A stretch of DNA of 64,000 nucleotides. Origin: PALSA-911 sp963743035. GTDB lineage: Bacteria; Pseudomonadota; Alphaproteobacteria; Acetobacterales; Acetobacteraceae. A program made the position numbers and the translations under genes. Below the pieces are notes generated by a model. That model was not told where the DNA came from and ran no database searches. It saw nothing but the letters and a program-made list of their open reading frames with translations. Below are positions 37,907 through 47,564 of the stretch, piece after piece. Each line of letters starts with the position of its first letter. The stretch's first letter is position 1. The DNA lies in contig CAVUOB010000001.1 in the NCBI GenBank assembly GCA_963743035.1, positions 248,001-312,000 on the forward strand. Reading direction: 5' to 3'.

Positions 37907-39516
37907 TTACTTGTCCAGCCAGACATCCTCGAAGCGGTAGCCGTTGTAGGAACTGTTCACCATCAGGGTGAAATCCTTCACATAGGGCTGCCAGCAGGTG
38001 GCGGAACGGCCGTGATAGATGATGGGCCGAGCGATATCCTCCTGCAGCTGGCGGTCGATATCCCAGACCATCTGCCGGCGCTTGTCGAAGTTGGTTTCCA
38101 CCGACTGTTTGTCGAACTGCGCCTGAAGGTCACGGTTGCAGTACTGCGTGTAGTTGCGCTGCGAACCGCAGCCGTAGTTTTCGTACAGCGCCACGTCCGG
38201 GTCGTCGACGGCGGTGCCGGTCAGGTTCATGCCGACGCTGTAATCCTTGCGCGCCACCTTGGCATCCCAGTTGGCGCTTTCCACCGTGTCCAGCTCGCCG
38301 TCGATATAGATATGCTTCAAATGGTCGATCAGGATCACGCCGGCATCGCGGTACTGGGCGATGTTGCGGGTGGAAACCTTCACCTTCAGCCGGTTGTTCG
38401 GGCCATAGCCGTTCTTTTCCATCAACGCCCGCGCTTCGGCGCGGCTTTTCTCCACGTCCGGATCATAGCCGGGCAGGGTGCGCAGCATGTCCGCCGGCAT
38501 GCCCCACACGCCTTCGGGCGGCGGCAGCATCGCGCCGCCGGGATCGGACTTGCCTTCCGACAGGATGTCGATGAACTGCTTGTGGTCGATCGTCAGCGCC
38601 ATGGCCCGGCGGATATCGGCATTGTTGAACGGCGCCACCTCGCGGTTGACGATCAGGTTGGTGGAAACGCCGATCGGCACGGTCTTGCAGATCGCCTGCG
38701 GCGCCTGGGTCTGGATGTCCTTTAGCAGCGGAACGGTCACCTCGGTCGGGAAGGTCATGTCGAACTTGCCGGCGATGAAGGCCAGGATCGCGGTGGAGCG
38801 GTTGGGGATGATCGTGTACTCGATCCCGTCCAGATAGGGCCGTCCCTTGCGCCAGTACTCGGTGTTGCGCGTCACCTTGATCCCTTCGCCGCCCTTGAAC
38901 TCGACGAACTTGAACGGCCCGGTGCCGATCGGGTGCAGCCGCATGTCGCGGGTGGAGACATGGCAGGGATAGATCGCCGGATACCCCGCCGCCAGCATCG
39001 CCAGCAGCGAGGGCTGCGGCCGGCTGAGCTTGAACACCACCTCGTCATCGCGCGGTGGCGGTGACGTCGGTGACATTCTGGTACCACGGCTCGCGCGGAT
39101 TCTTGCGCAGGGCGTTGGCGGATTTGCCGCGCAGCATGTCCCAGGTGCAGACCACGTCCTTGGCGCTGAACGGCTTGCCGTCATGCCATTTCACGCCCTC
39201 GCGCAGCTTCAAGGTCAGCGCGGTGTTGTCGGCATTCCACGCCCAGCTCGTGGCCAGCTCGGGCACGATGGATTGCTGCGAGTTCTGCGCCACGCTCTGG
39301 TTGTACAGCACCAGATTGTTGAAGATGCCCATGAACGGCACGATGGTGGAGATGGTGGCTTCTTCCAGCACCGACGCGCTGGCGGGGGTGTCGCGATGAT
39401 AGATGCGCAGAATGCCGCCCTGCTTCGGCTCCTGCGCCTGCGCCATCGCGGACAGGCCATGGACAGGCAATCAACATGGCGCACGCGACGGCAAAAGCCT
39501 TCCATGCAGGCTGCAT
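37907..39516 (-). pseudogene. Peptide/solute-binding protein of ABC transporter (family 5), two frameshifts
   Basis: An SBP_bac_5-type periplasmic protein: leader MQPAWKAFAVACAMLIAC, then QEPKQGGILRIYHRDTPAS, LAPGVKW-type stretch LREGVKWHDGKPFSAKDV and RAMALTIDHKQFIDILSEG. Frames change near 39463 (leader to mature part) and near 39050 (between DVTATA and DDEVVFKLSRP). Removing one base at each site gives 535 residues, the normal size. It precedes the permease genes, as in other peptide or opine importers; the ligand is not readable. Confidence 0.85.
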
Positions 39517-39638
39517 TCTGGTCCGCTCCCTGGTCTTCGCCCCGGCCTTGATCGCTGGTGGCTTTGGCCGGCGATCTTGCCGGTTTCTTGCGTCCCGTCT
39601 AGCACGCGCCCGGGCGGCGGTCCAAAACCTTCCGATCG

Positions 39639-40443
39639 TTAATCTTTCGCCGTCTTGTCGGTCTCGTCCCGCGCCTCCACCCGGTTGCGCAGCGTGCCGA
39701 TGCCGTCGATCACCACCTCCACCACCATGCCCGGCCGCATCGGCAGCGCGCCCACCGAGGTGCCGCAGGCAATCAGGTCGCCCGGCTGCAGCGTCATCTC
39801 GCGCGAGATCAGGCTGACGATGCGCGCCGGCGGCAGGATCATGTCGCTGGCGGGGTAGTTCTGCCGCTCGCGCCCGTTCAACAAAGTGCGCACCCGCAGC
39901 TGCGACCAGTCGAGCCCAGTGACGATCGCCGGGCCGCAGGGGCCGAAGCTGTCGCAGCTCTTGGCCCGCGCCCATTGCGGAAAGGACGGATCGGCGTTGA
40001 GGATATCGAGCGCGGTCACGTCGTTGACGCAGGTATAGCCGAAGATCGCCTCCGCCGCCTCCGCCTCGGAGACGTTCGTGCAGACGCGGCCGATGACGAT
40101 GCCGAGCTCGCCCTCGTACAGCGTCTTGCCGGCATAGCCCGCAGGCGGAACGATCGCGCCCTCCGGGTCCTGGATGCTGCCGGGCGATTTCAGGAAATAC
40201 AGCGGCCCGGCCGGGATCGCGGCGCCGAGTTTGGTCGGCGAGCTCGTGGTAATTGTTCCACAGACCCACAAAATTCCGCGGCCGCACCGGCGCCAGCAGC
40301 CGAATTTGGTCCAGCGCCAGCATTGCGCCGTGGGGGGCAGGGGAGGCGAACAGATCCCCTTCATGCGGCTGGATGCCGCCCTGCGAATCCAGCGTGCCGA
40401 AGCCGGCGCGGCCCCGATGTTCGTATCTCACCCATGTCGTCAT
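39639..40443 (-). pseudogene. Fumarylacetoacetate hydrolase-family protein, one frameshift
   Basis: When repaired, a 267-residue FAH-fold enzyme. The metal-binding acidic residues appear in YEGELGIVIG and in NDVTALD, with ARAKSCDSFGPCGPAIVTG typical of the family's active-site region. The frame changes near 40237: HELADQTRRR should read HELADKLGAAIPAG, restored by removing one base in GACCAAAC. Members cleave acylpyruvates or isomerise ring-cleavage products. It lies upstream of the transporter operon on the same strand. Confidence 0.82.
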
Positions 40444-40574
40444 GCGGATATACCCCTTCCCGTCCGGCACATCCCGTCTGGCGCAAATCTCCCTGCCACC
40501 GGGGGTGCCTGGAGACAATCGGCTTTTCCGGTTCATACTGGCGCCACGCAGGACTGCGGGAGGAAAAACCAACG

Positions 40575-41792
40575 ATGCCAGCCGATACGCAACCGACGCC
40601 GAACCGGCCGCTGGCCGGGATCACGGTGCTGGATCTCGGGCAGATCTATCAGGGCCCCTATTGCACCTGGCTGCTGGCCAAGGCAGGCGCGGATGTCATC
40701 AAGATCGAGCCGCTGACCGGTGAGCCGCTGCGCCGCCGGGCGCTGTCGGGCGGCAAGAACGCCACGCTGCCGGTGGCGATGCTGAACGCCAACAAGCGCG
40801 GGATCACGCTGAACCTGAAGGAGGCGCGCGGGCGGGAACTGCTCTGCCGGATGGCGGAGCGCGCCGACGTGCTGCTGGAGAATTTCGCCCCCGGCGTGAT
40901 GGACAGGCTCGGCGTCGGCTGGGACGTGCTGCACGCGGTCAATCCGGCGCTGGTCTACGCCACCGGCACCGGCTACGGCATCAGCGGGCCGGACCGGAAC
41001 AATCTGGCCATGGACCTGACCATCCAGGCGGTCTCCGGCATCATGAGCGTGACCGGAGAGCCCGGCGGCGCGCCGATGAAGGCCGGCCCCACGCTGGTCG
41101 ATTTCATGGGCGGCATCCATCTCTACGGCGGCATCATGACCGCGCTGTTCGAGCGCAGCCGCACCGGCCAGGGCCGCCTGGTGGAAGTGGCGATGCAGGA
41201 GGCGGTGTACTGCTCCATGGCCTCCTCCATGCAGCACTACCTCAGCACCGGCGAAATTCCCCCGCGCACCGGCAACCACCAGGCGGCGATGTCCAGTGCG
41301 CCCTACAACGTCTACGAAACCAGGGATGGCCACGTCGCGATCAACGTGGTGACGGAGGCGCATTGGCAGAATCTCTGCACCGCCATGGGACGGGAGGATC
41401 TGAAGACCGATCCCCGCTTCGTCGCCATGAAGGACCGCGCCGCCAACATGGACCTGACCGACGAGATCGTCACCGCCTGGACGCGCACGCTGGGCAAGAT
41501 GGAGGTCTTTGCGATCACAGCGAAATACCGCATCCCCTGCGCCCCCGTGCGCAACGTGGCGGAGGTGATGAACGATCCGCACATGCATGGCCGCGGCATG
41601 CTGGAATGGGTCGACCACCCCGAGCTCGGCCGCATTGTGCTGCCCACCACGCCGCTGCGCCTGCACGGCACCGACAAGGTGGAGACCCTGCCGAGCCCGG
41701 TGATCGGCCAGCATAACGAGGAAATCTACGGCGGCTGGCTCGGCCTGTCGGGCGCGGAAATCAACGAACTGAAAGCGGGCGGGATCATCTGA
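40575..41792 (+). CDS. Class III CoA-transferase (CaiB/BaiF family)
   Basis: A 405-residue interlocked-dimer CoA-transferase moving CoA between organic acids. Signatures are VLDLGQIYQGPYCTWLLAKAGADVIKIE (about 18-45), LNANKRGITLNLK, the catalytic Asp in NLAMDLTIQAVSG and GVPAGPV-like CAPVRNVAEVMNDPH. AGGAAAAACC precedes the ATG. It is 29 bases ahead of an NtaA-type monooxygenase, so the two probably work on the same acid or its thioester. Confidence 0.9.
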   Translation: MPADTQPTPNRPLAGITVLDLGQIYQGPYCTWLLAKAGADVIKIEPLTGEPLRRRALSGGKNATLPVAMLNANKRGITLNLKEARGRELLCRMAERADVLLENFAPGVMDRLGVGWDVLHAVNPALVYATGTGYGISGPDRNNLAMDLTIQAVSGIMSVTGEPGGAPMKAGPTLVDFMGGIHLYGGIMTALFERSRTGQGRLVEVAMQEAVYCSMASSMQHYLSTGEIPPRTGNHQAAMSSAPYNVYETRDGHVAINVVTEAHWQNLCTAMGREDLKTDPRFVAMKDRAANMDLTDEIVTAWTRTLGKMEVFAITAKYRIPCAPVRNVAEVMNDPHMHGRGMLEWVDHPELGRIVLPTTPLRLHGTDKVETLPSPVIGQHNEEIYGGWLGLSGAEINELKAGGII

Positions 41793-41821
41793 TCCCGCCA
41801 TACAGGATAGGAATCGGACAG

Positions 41822-43183
41822 ATGCGACAAATGACCCTGGTGGCGTTCCTGCAGGCGCAGAACTGCACGAATTTCGTGGGTTCCTGGCGTCACCCGGAAG
41901 CGATGCCGGATTTCACTTCCGCCGAATACTACCGCCGCCTCGGCCGCATCCTGGAGGCCGGAAAATTCCATGTCGGCTTCTTCGATGACCGCCTGGCCAT
42001 GCCCGACCGCTTCGGCGGCAACCATGAGCACACCGTCGCCAACGGCATACGCTGCGTGAAGATGGACCCCATTACCATCCTGACCGTGATGGGCATGGCG
42101 ACCGAGCGCCTCGGCCTCGGCTCCACCGCCTCCACCACCTATTTCGAGCCGTTCGACGTCGCGCGGAAGTTCCAGACGCTCGACCTCATGACCAACGGGC
42201 GCGCGGCCTGGAACATCGTCACCTCCATGAACGACAGCGAGGCGATGAACATGGGCCGCGGCGTGCATCTGGAGCACGACCTGCGCTACGACCGCGCCGA
42301 CGAGTTCCTGGAAGTGGTGACAGGCCACTGGAACAGCTGGGAAGACGGCGCCATCGTGCTGGACAAGGAAACCGGCCTGTTCGCCGATCCGAAGAAGGTG
42401 CACCGGCTCGATCACAAGGGAAAGTTCTTCGACTCGCGCGGGCCCTTCACCGTGCCGCGCTCGCCGCAGGGCCATCCGGTGCTGATCCAGGCCGGCCAGT
42501 CCGGCCGCGGCCGGGCCTTCGCCGCACGCTGGGCGGAGCTGGTGTTCGTCGCCTATCACGGCATCGAGAACGGCAAGCGCGACTACAAGATCTTCAAGGA
42601 CGCGATAGCCGTCGCCGGGCGCGATCCGGAGGACGTGAAGGTGACCTCCGCCGTCTATCCGGTGGTGGCCGAAACCCGGGCCGAGGCGGAAGACCGCGTG
42701 GCGCTGATCGACAAGCTGCCGAAGGACATCGACAAACTCTCCTTGCTGTCGGAAGTGCTGAATTTCGACTTCTCCACCAAGGGCATGGACGAGCCGTTCA
42801 CCGACGAGGAGATCGCCAGCATCTCCGGCGTGCAGACCATGCGCGACCGGGTGATGGCGGTCAGCGGCAAGGCCAACCCGACCACGCGCGACTTCATCGA
42901 CATCAGCGGCCGCGGTACGCTGCATGACCACACCCGCATGATCGGCAGCCCGAAGGACGTGGCGGACGGGCTGGAGCAGTGGTTCACCGAACGCGCCTGC
43001 GACGGGTTCGTCGTCGCGGCGTCACATGTGCCGGGCGCCTACGAGGATTTCGTCAAGCTGGTGGTGCCGGAACTGCAGCGGCGGGGATTGTTCCACAAGG
43101 ACTATGCCGGCGTGACGCTGCGGGAGAATCTGGGCCTGGCGAAGCCGCGCGCGGCGGTTTTCCCGAGTACTGTCCCGGCTTGA
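41822..43183 (+). CDS. LLM-class flavin monooxygenase, NtaA/SnaA/DszA type (paralogue)
   Basis: A 453-residue FMN-dependent monooxygenase closely related to the protein at 6575-7918; both begin MRQM, have FFDDRLAMPDR, HDLRYDRADEF and VLIQAGQSGRG or its equivalent, and share the C-terminal VKLVVPELQRR. It differs mainly in the loops around residues 150-170 and the last 20 residues. A flavin reductase is not encoded nearby. Pairing with a CoA-transferase here and with a crotonase at the first locus suggests related pathways. Confidence 0.88.
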   Translation: MRQMTLVAFLQAQNCTNFVGSWRHPEAMPDFTSAEYYRRLGRILEAGKFHVGFFDDRLAMPDRFGGNHEHTVANGIRCVKMDPITILTVMGMATERLGLGSTASTTYFEPFDVARKFQTLDLMTNGRAAWNIVTSMNDSEAMNMGRGVHLEHDLRYDRADEFLEVVTGHWNSWEDGAIVLDKETGLFADPKKVHRLDHKGKFFDSRGPFTVPRSPQGHPVLIQAGQSGRGRAFAARWAELVFVAYHGIENGKRDYKIFKDAIAVAGRDPEDVKVTSAVYPVVAETRAEAEDRVALIDKLPKDIDKLSLLSEVLNFDFSTKGMDEPFTDEEIASISGVQTMRDRVMAVSGKANPTTRDFIDISGRGTLHDHTRMIGSPKDVADGLEQWFTERACDGFVVAASHVPGAYEDFVKLVVPELQRRGLFHKDYAGVTLRENLGLAKPRAAVFPSTVPA

Positions 43184-43372
43184 ATATCTGCTGATTGCGG
43201 CAATCGGACATTCCACTCCGGGCGGCGTGGCGCAGGTCTATTCAGAAGCCAGGATTATAGGTCCATGCGCATTTGAGTGCCTAATCGCAGGCTGCCCGGT
43301 TTGCTAGATTGCCGGAGTGGCGTCCTTTTGGTCCGGCCACGTCTTTCCCCTCCCGGCACGGAAGGATGATCC

Positions 43373-44134
43373 ATGCAGTCGTTTGAAGGACAGGTTGCGC
43401 TCGTTACCGGAGCTGGCGGGGGCATTGGCCTCGCCACGGCCAGCGCCTTTGCCGAAGCAGGCGCGTCCGTGATCGTTGCGGACAGCAACGCAAAGCTCCT
43501 CGAAGAGGCGGCCGATGGGCTGCGCTCGTCGGGTCATAAGGTCCTCGCCGTCACCTGCGACGTGACGGACCGGGGCCAGGTCAGGGCGACGATCGAGCAG
43601 GCGGTCCAAACCTTCGGTCGGCTCGATGCGGCCTTCAATAACGCCGGCATAAACTGCGATGGCGCACCGATGCTCGAAACGGAGGATGAGGAGTTCGACA
43701 GCATCCTCGACGTCAACCTGCGCGGCGTGTGGAACTGCATGAAGGCGGAGCTCCGCCAGATGATGGCGCAGGGAAGCGGCGCGATCGTCAACTGTTCGTC
43801 GATCGGCGGAATGCGGGGCTCTAAAGGGCGGGCCGCCTATTCGGCCAGCAAATTCGGGGTTATTGGTCTCACCCGCGCCACCGCCCTCGATTATGCCGGC
43901 AAGGGTATCCGCATCAATGCGGTGTGCCCGGGGATCATCGGCAACACGCCCATGGCGGCGAGGGTCACCAAGAACCATGACCCCGACATCATCAAGGCCT
44001 TTGTGGCTGCCGAACCGATCGGACGCCTTGGCGAGCCTGAGGAGATCGCCGCCGCCGTGTTGTGGCTGTGCAGCCCGGCCGCGAGTTTCGTGGTCGGTCA
44101 TGCCATGGCCATCGATGGCGGCATCCTGGCCTAG
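43373..44134 (+). CDS. SDR-family oxidoreductase
   Basis: A 253-residue classical SDR: TGAGGGIG (13-20), DVTD cofactor stretch, NNAG, catalytic Ser in NCSSIGG and YSASK (Tyr about 157, Lys about 161), ending GHAMAIDGGILA. GGAAGGATGATCC precedes the start. It is the first gene of the 43-51 kb block and stands alone; base use is slightly less GC-rich than the genes to its left. Confidence 0.88.
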   Translation: MQSFEGQVALVTGAGGGIGLATASAFAEAGASVIVADSNAKLLEEAADGLRSSGHKVLAVTCDVTDRGQVRATIEQAVQTFGRLDAAFNNAGINCDGAPMLETEDEEFDSILDVNLRGVWNCMKAELRQMMAQGSGAIVNCSSIGGMRGSKGRAAYSASKFGVIGLTRATALDYAGKGIRINAVCPGIIGNTPMAARVTKNHDPDIIKAFVAAEPIGRLGEPEEIAAAVLWLCSPAASFVVGHAMAIDGGILA

Positions 44135-44192
44135 GGATCCCTCGGCGCCACCAGCAGGCCGCACTTGAGGGAAGCCCGCTGATGAAGCCCGA

Positions 44193-44214
44193 TGCACAAA
44201 TCAAAAAATCCGCA
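44193..44214. repeat. Degenerate copy of the 24-base palindrome
   Basis: TGCACAAATCAAAAAATCCGCA resembles the 24-base palindrome family found at 47474, 50594, 51031 and 51439 but with more mismatches. It lies about 60 bases after the SDR stop codon. The assignment is tentative. Confidence 0.35.
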
Positions 44215-44284
44215 GCGAAATTAGGACGCTGAAAATCGGCCACGGCCGAAACCGAGGGCGGATATTCGCTTGGAATGCGTCGTA

Positions 44285-44575
44285 TTATTCCGCAGCGGTC
44301 CGGCGCGCTACCGAGCGACGCCCAGCCAGATAGCGCACTCCGTCAGCCCCGGTGTGTTCTTCGTGCATTGTTCCGGCCGGGACGCTGCAAGAGTCGCCGG
44401 GGCCGTAAGCGACGCGGTCCTCGCCAAAGACAAGCGTGACCGAACCCTCCAGCACAAACAACCGAGCATCAAACCCATGAGCATGGGCTTCACGATGCGT
44501 GTTTGGTTCGATTCCACCCTCGCGAAGCTCATAACCTTCTCGTTGAAGATCAGCCTCAAACTCGGCTCTGTTCAT
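44285..44575 (-). CDS. Small cupin-domain protein
   Basis: A 96-residue single cupin. The metal ligands are seen in HREAHAHGFDARLFVLEG (motif 1, with His, His and an expected Glu) and PAGTMHEEH (motif 2 His). AAGGGGG lies six bases before the ATG at 44575, preferred over an in-frame ATG 18 bases upstream. It is downstream of and codirectional with the LysR gene. Function is unknown; such proteins often act as sensors or isomerases. Confidence 0.8.
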   Translation of the reverse strand: MNRAEFEADLQREGYELREGGIEPNTHREAHAHGFDARLFVLEGSVTLVFGEDRVAYGPGDSCSVPAGTMHEEHTGADGVRYLAGRRSVARRTAAE

Positions 44576-44755
44576 TTCTACCCCCTTTTTCATGTGCAGT
44601 TTCGGAATGATAAGTTCAGCGAGAGAATTAAGTCAATCGTTTGATTAAATCTGCGTGTTATTTTTTTATACGCTTCGCGGAGATGCGCATCCGGGCCGGT
44701 GCCGTCGCTCTTTGGGGCGCATGCCAAACCCTTGGCAGAACCTCGCGCGCGAATA

Positions 44756-45673
44756 TCAAGCATTACGCACCGCTCGGGGCGTGCCGCGATACCGCAGCTT
44801 CTCGACGAGCAGGGCAAAGGCTGGCGCAGGTTGCCGGCGGCTGGGGTAGTAGAGATGGTAGCCCGAAAAAGGCGGGCACCAGTCGGCGAGCACCCGGACC
44901 AGGCGCCCATCATCGAGGTATGGCCGCACTTGTTCTTCCGTCAGGTAAGCCAGGCCAAAACCGGCCAGGGCCGCCTCGATCATCAGGGCCGTCGTGCCAA
45001 AGACGAGCTGCCCTTCCACCCGCACCTTCAGCTCGCGCGCGGCCTTCTCGAATTCCCATGCGTAAAGACCGCCATGCGTTGGGAGGCGAAGATTGATGCA
45101 ATTATGGCCGGCCAGGTCCTGCGGTGTCCGGGGACGTTGTTTCCTTTCAAAATAGGCGGGCGACCCAACGACAGCCATCCGCATGTCTGGCGCGATGCGC
45201 ACGGCGATCATGCCCCTGGCGACCGTTTCGCCCGGCCGCACGCCCGCGTCATACCTCTCCGTGACGATATCCGTCAGGCCGTAGTCGATGGCGATCTCGA
45301 CCTTGATATCGGGATAGTCGGGCAGAAATTTTGCCAGGGCAGGCCAGAGGACGGAAGCGGCCGCATTCTCGGTTGCCGTCAGGCGGATCGTGCCGGCCGG
45401 CTTTTCCCGCAATTCGCCAAGGGCGGCCAGCTCCGCGTTGATCTCTTCGATGCGCGGGCCAATGGTCCGCAGCAGCCGTTCGCCTGCATCGGTCGGCACG
45501 ACGCTGCGCGTGGTTCGGGTCAGGAGCCGTATGCCAAGCCGCGCTTCGAGTTCGCGGATGGTCTGGCTCAGGGCCGACTGCGACACTCCCATTCTTGCCG
45601 CGGCGCGGGTGAAACTTCGTTCGCGCGCGACGGCCAGGAAGGCGCTCAGATCGGCGATGTTGTCGCGCGCCAT
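44756..45673 (-). CDS. LysR-family transcriptional regulator
   Basis: A 305-residue LysR protein with a clear N-terminal HTH (FTRAAARMGVSQSALSQTIRELEARLGIRLLTRTTRSV, quoted here by its ends) and effector domain from about 92. It belongs to the subgroup with the RPGETVARGMIAVRI stretch near residue 145. It is divergent from the cupin gene at 45795 with 121 bases between, the usual arrangement for a LysR regulator and its target. Confidence 0.9.
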   Translation of the reverse strand: MARDNIADLSAFLAVARERSFTRAAARMGVSQSALSQTIRELEARLGIRLLTRTTRSVVPTDAGERLLRTIGPRIEEINAELAALGELREKPAGTIRLTATENAAASVLWPALAKFLPDYPDIKVEIAIDYGLTDIVTERYDAGVRPGETVARGMIAVRIAPDMRMAVVGSPAYFERKQRPRTPQDLAGHNCINLRLPTHGGLYAWEFEKAARELKVRVEGQLVFGTTALMIEAALAGFGLAYLTEEQVRPYLDDGRLVRVLADWCPPFSGYHLYYPSRRQPAPAFALLVEKLRYRGTPRAVRNA

Positions 45674-45794
45674 TCAGTGCTCCCACTTATCAGTCTATGC
45701 AGATAATAGCCTCTAATGGAATTTATCCGCAGTGCTAAATTCAGCCTCGCAAGCGGGAAGACGCCTCGCAATCCCGGACAAAAGGAGCATGACG

Positions 45795-46190
45795 ATGGAG
45801 ATCAAGCGCAGCGGCTCACAGCCTTCGGGCAAAGGGCCCTCCGATTATTTCACGGGAACCGTCCGGATCGATCCGCTGAACAGCCCGCCCGATCCGGCGC
45901 GTGTTTCGATGGCTCTGGTGACGTTCGAGCCGGGTGCGCGCACGGCCTGGCATACGCATCCACTCGGCCAGACCCTGATCGTCACCGCCGGCTGCGGCCA
46001 CGTGCAGCGTGAAGGCGGTCCGATCGAGGAAATTCGACCGGGCGATGTCGTCTGGTTTCCGCCCGGCGAGAAGCACTGGCACGGGGCCACGACGACCACG
46101 GCCATGAGCCACATCGCGGTTCAGGAGAAGCTCAACGGCTCACCCGTCGATTGGATGGAGCAGGTCACGGACGAGCAGTATCGGGGCTGA
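45795..46190 (+). CDS. Cupin-domain protein
   Basis: A 131-residue cupin of the (R)-mandelonitrile-lyase-like or carboxymuconolactone-associated type: motif 1 AWHTHPLGQTLIVTAGCGHVQ and motif 2 PGDVVWFPPGEKHWHG supply the metal-binding His and Glu/Gln residues. AAGGAG with seven-base spacing supports the ATG at 45795 over one six bases upstream. It is the likely main target of the divergent LysR regulator, followed by an MFS gene. Confidence 0.87.
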   Translation: MEIKRSGSQPSGKGPSDYFTGTVRIDPLNSPPDPARVSMALVTFEPGARTAWHTHPLGQTLIVTAGCGHVQREGGPIEEIRPGDVVWFPPGEKHWHGATTTTAMSHIAVQEKLNGSPVDWMEQVTDEQYRG

Positions 46191-46198
46191 GGCAAGCC

Positions 46199-46273
46199 AT
46201 GGCGCCGGACATCATCGACAGGCCCGACAATCTCTACAAAAAGCCCGGCTATAACCCGGTACGACAGAAGTAA
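46199..46273 (+). pseudogene. 24-codon remnant coupled to the MFS gene
   Basis: ATG at 46199 opens a 24-codon frame (APDIIDRPDNLYKKPGYNP) whose TAA overlaps the MFS start codon as TAATG. It looks like the C-terminal end of a deleted enzyme gene between the cupin and MFS genes, now serving perhaps only for translational coupling. I cannot name the parent family with confidence. Confidence 0.35.
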
Positions 46274-47481
46274 TGTCCGTAACATCTTCGACGCCTGTTC
46301 CGGCGCCCTCTGTCGTGACCGCTCTCATGCCGATCATGGTCGCGGTCCTGGTCGGCTTCCTGATGATCGGGACCGCCATGCCGGTCCTGCCTCTGCATGT
46401 CCGCGACGGCCTGGGCTTCGGGCCGATCATGGTCGGCGTCGTGGCGGGCTGCCAGTTTGCCGCCGCACTTGTCGCACGGCTGTGGTCGGGCCGTGCAGCC
46501 GATACCAAGGGCGCGAAGTGGGTCGTGCTTGCAGGTTTTCTGGCTACCTCGGCGGCTGGATGGCTCTACATCGTCTCGTGGCACTTCGTGAGCATGCCCG
46601 GGGTTTCGGTCGCGATTTTGCTGGCGGGCAGAGCCGTTCTCGGCGGGGCTGAGAGCTTCATCATTACGGGAGCCACGACCTGGGGACTGGTCCGCGTCGG
46701 CGCGCATAATGCGGGCAAGGTGATCGCCTAGATGGGAACCGCGATGTTCGCGGGCTTCGCCGCCGGCGCCCCCCTGGGCACCGCCCTGTACGGCATGGGG
46801 GGCTTCGGCGCGGTCGCATTGACCACGGCTGTTGCACCCTTGGCCACCTTGCTGCTGATCGTGCCGCTTCGCAGTGTCGCGCCCGCCCGCAAAGCTGGCC
46901 CGGGCATCCTGTCCGTGGTGAGCCGGATCTGGTTGCCCGGCCTGGGGGCCGCCCTGAGCAGCGTCGGCTTTGGCGCCATCCTCGCTTTCAGCTCGCTGCT
47001 CTTCGTCGAGCATAGTTGGACGCCCGTCTGGCTCGCCTTCACGGCTTATGCCGTTGCCCTTGTTTTCGCCCGCCTGTTCTTCGGCCATTTCCCCGACCTG
47101 ATCGGCGGCGCGCGGGTTGCGCTGGTCTCCGTCCTGGTTGAGACGGCAGGGCTGGCGCTGATGGGGCTCGCATCTTCGCCCCTCGTGGCGGCAATCGGCG
47201 CTGCCCTGACCGGCTTTGGATACGCCCTGGTGTTTCCCGGCCTGGGCGCCGAAGCCGTCCGCCTTGCGCCCGCTGAAAGCCGTGGCGTTGCCATGGGCGC
47301 TTACACGGCCTGCCTCGATCTCGCATTGGGTATATCAGGCCCTGTTCTGGGCCTGGTCGCGAACGGCGCAGGCTTTGGGGCCGTGTTTCTCGTCAGCGCA
47401 ATTGTCGTTCTCTCTGCGGGCGCCATCGCGTCGATGCTGCAACGCCCGACCGAACGCGGCCTGTTGAGGGGAAGTGCATAA
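46273..47481 (+). pseudogene. MFS transporter interrupted by an amber codon
   Basis: A 12-helix MFS protein of the arabinose-efflux (YfcJ/YhhS-like) group, 402 residues if read through. A TAG at 46729-46731 interrupts GKVIA-x-MGTAMFAGFA, where relatives would have an aromatic residue (TGG to TAG is a single change). Both halves are otherwise intact and in the same frame, and the second begins with an ATG. The gene may be dead or the halves may be made separately. Its last 125 bases occur again at 48710-48834. Confidence 0.82.
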
Positions 47482-47489
47482 ATCAAGAA
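47357..47489. repeat. Direct repeat A (MFS 3' end)
   Basis: 133 bases covering the last 41 codons of the MFS gene, its stop and the start of a palindrome. It matches 48710-48842 with about nine differences; the metal-transport module lies between the copies. Confidence 0.85.
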
Positions 47490-47497
47490 TTTCGCAC
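47474..47497. repeat. 24-base palindrome, copy 1
   Basis: GTGCATAAATCAAGAATTTCGCAC, read as two 11-base arms around AA with 8 of 11 pairs, contains the MFS stop codon. Family pattern: GTGC, five variable A/T-rich bases, TC-AA-GA, then the mirror ending GCAC. Confidence 0.65.
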
Positions 47498-47564
47498 ACG
47501 GAGACTTGCCAGATACGGTCTGCAGATCTTCCAAAAGCCGGCCCTTCGGCGGAAGTGACGCGGG

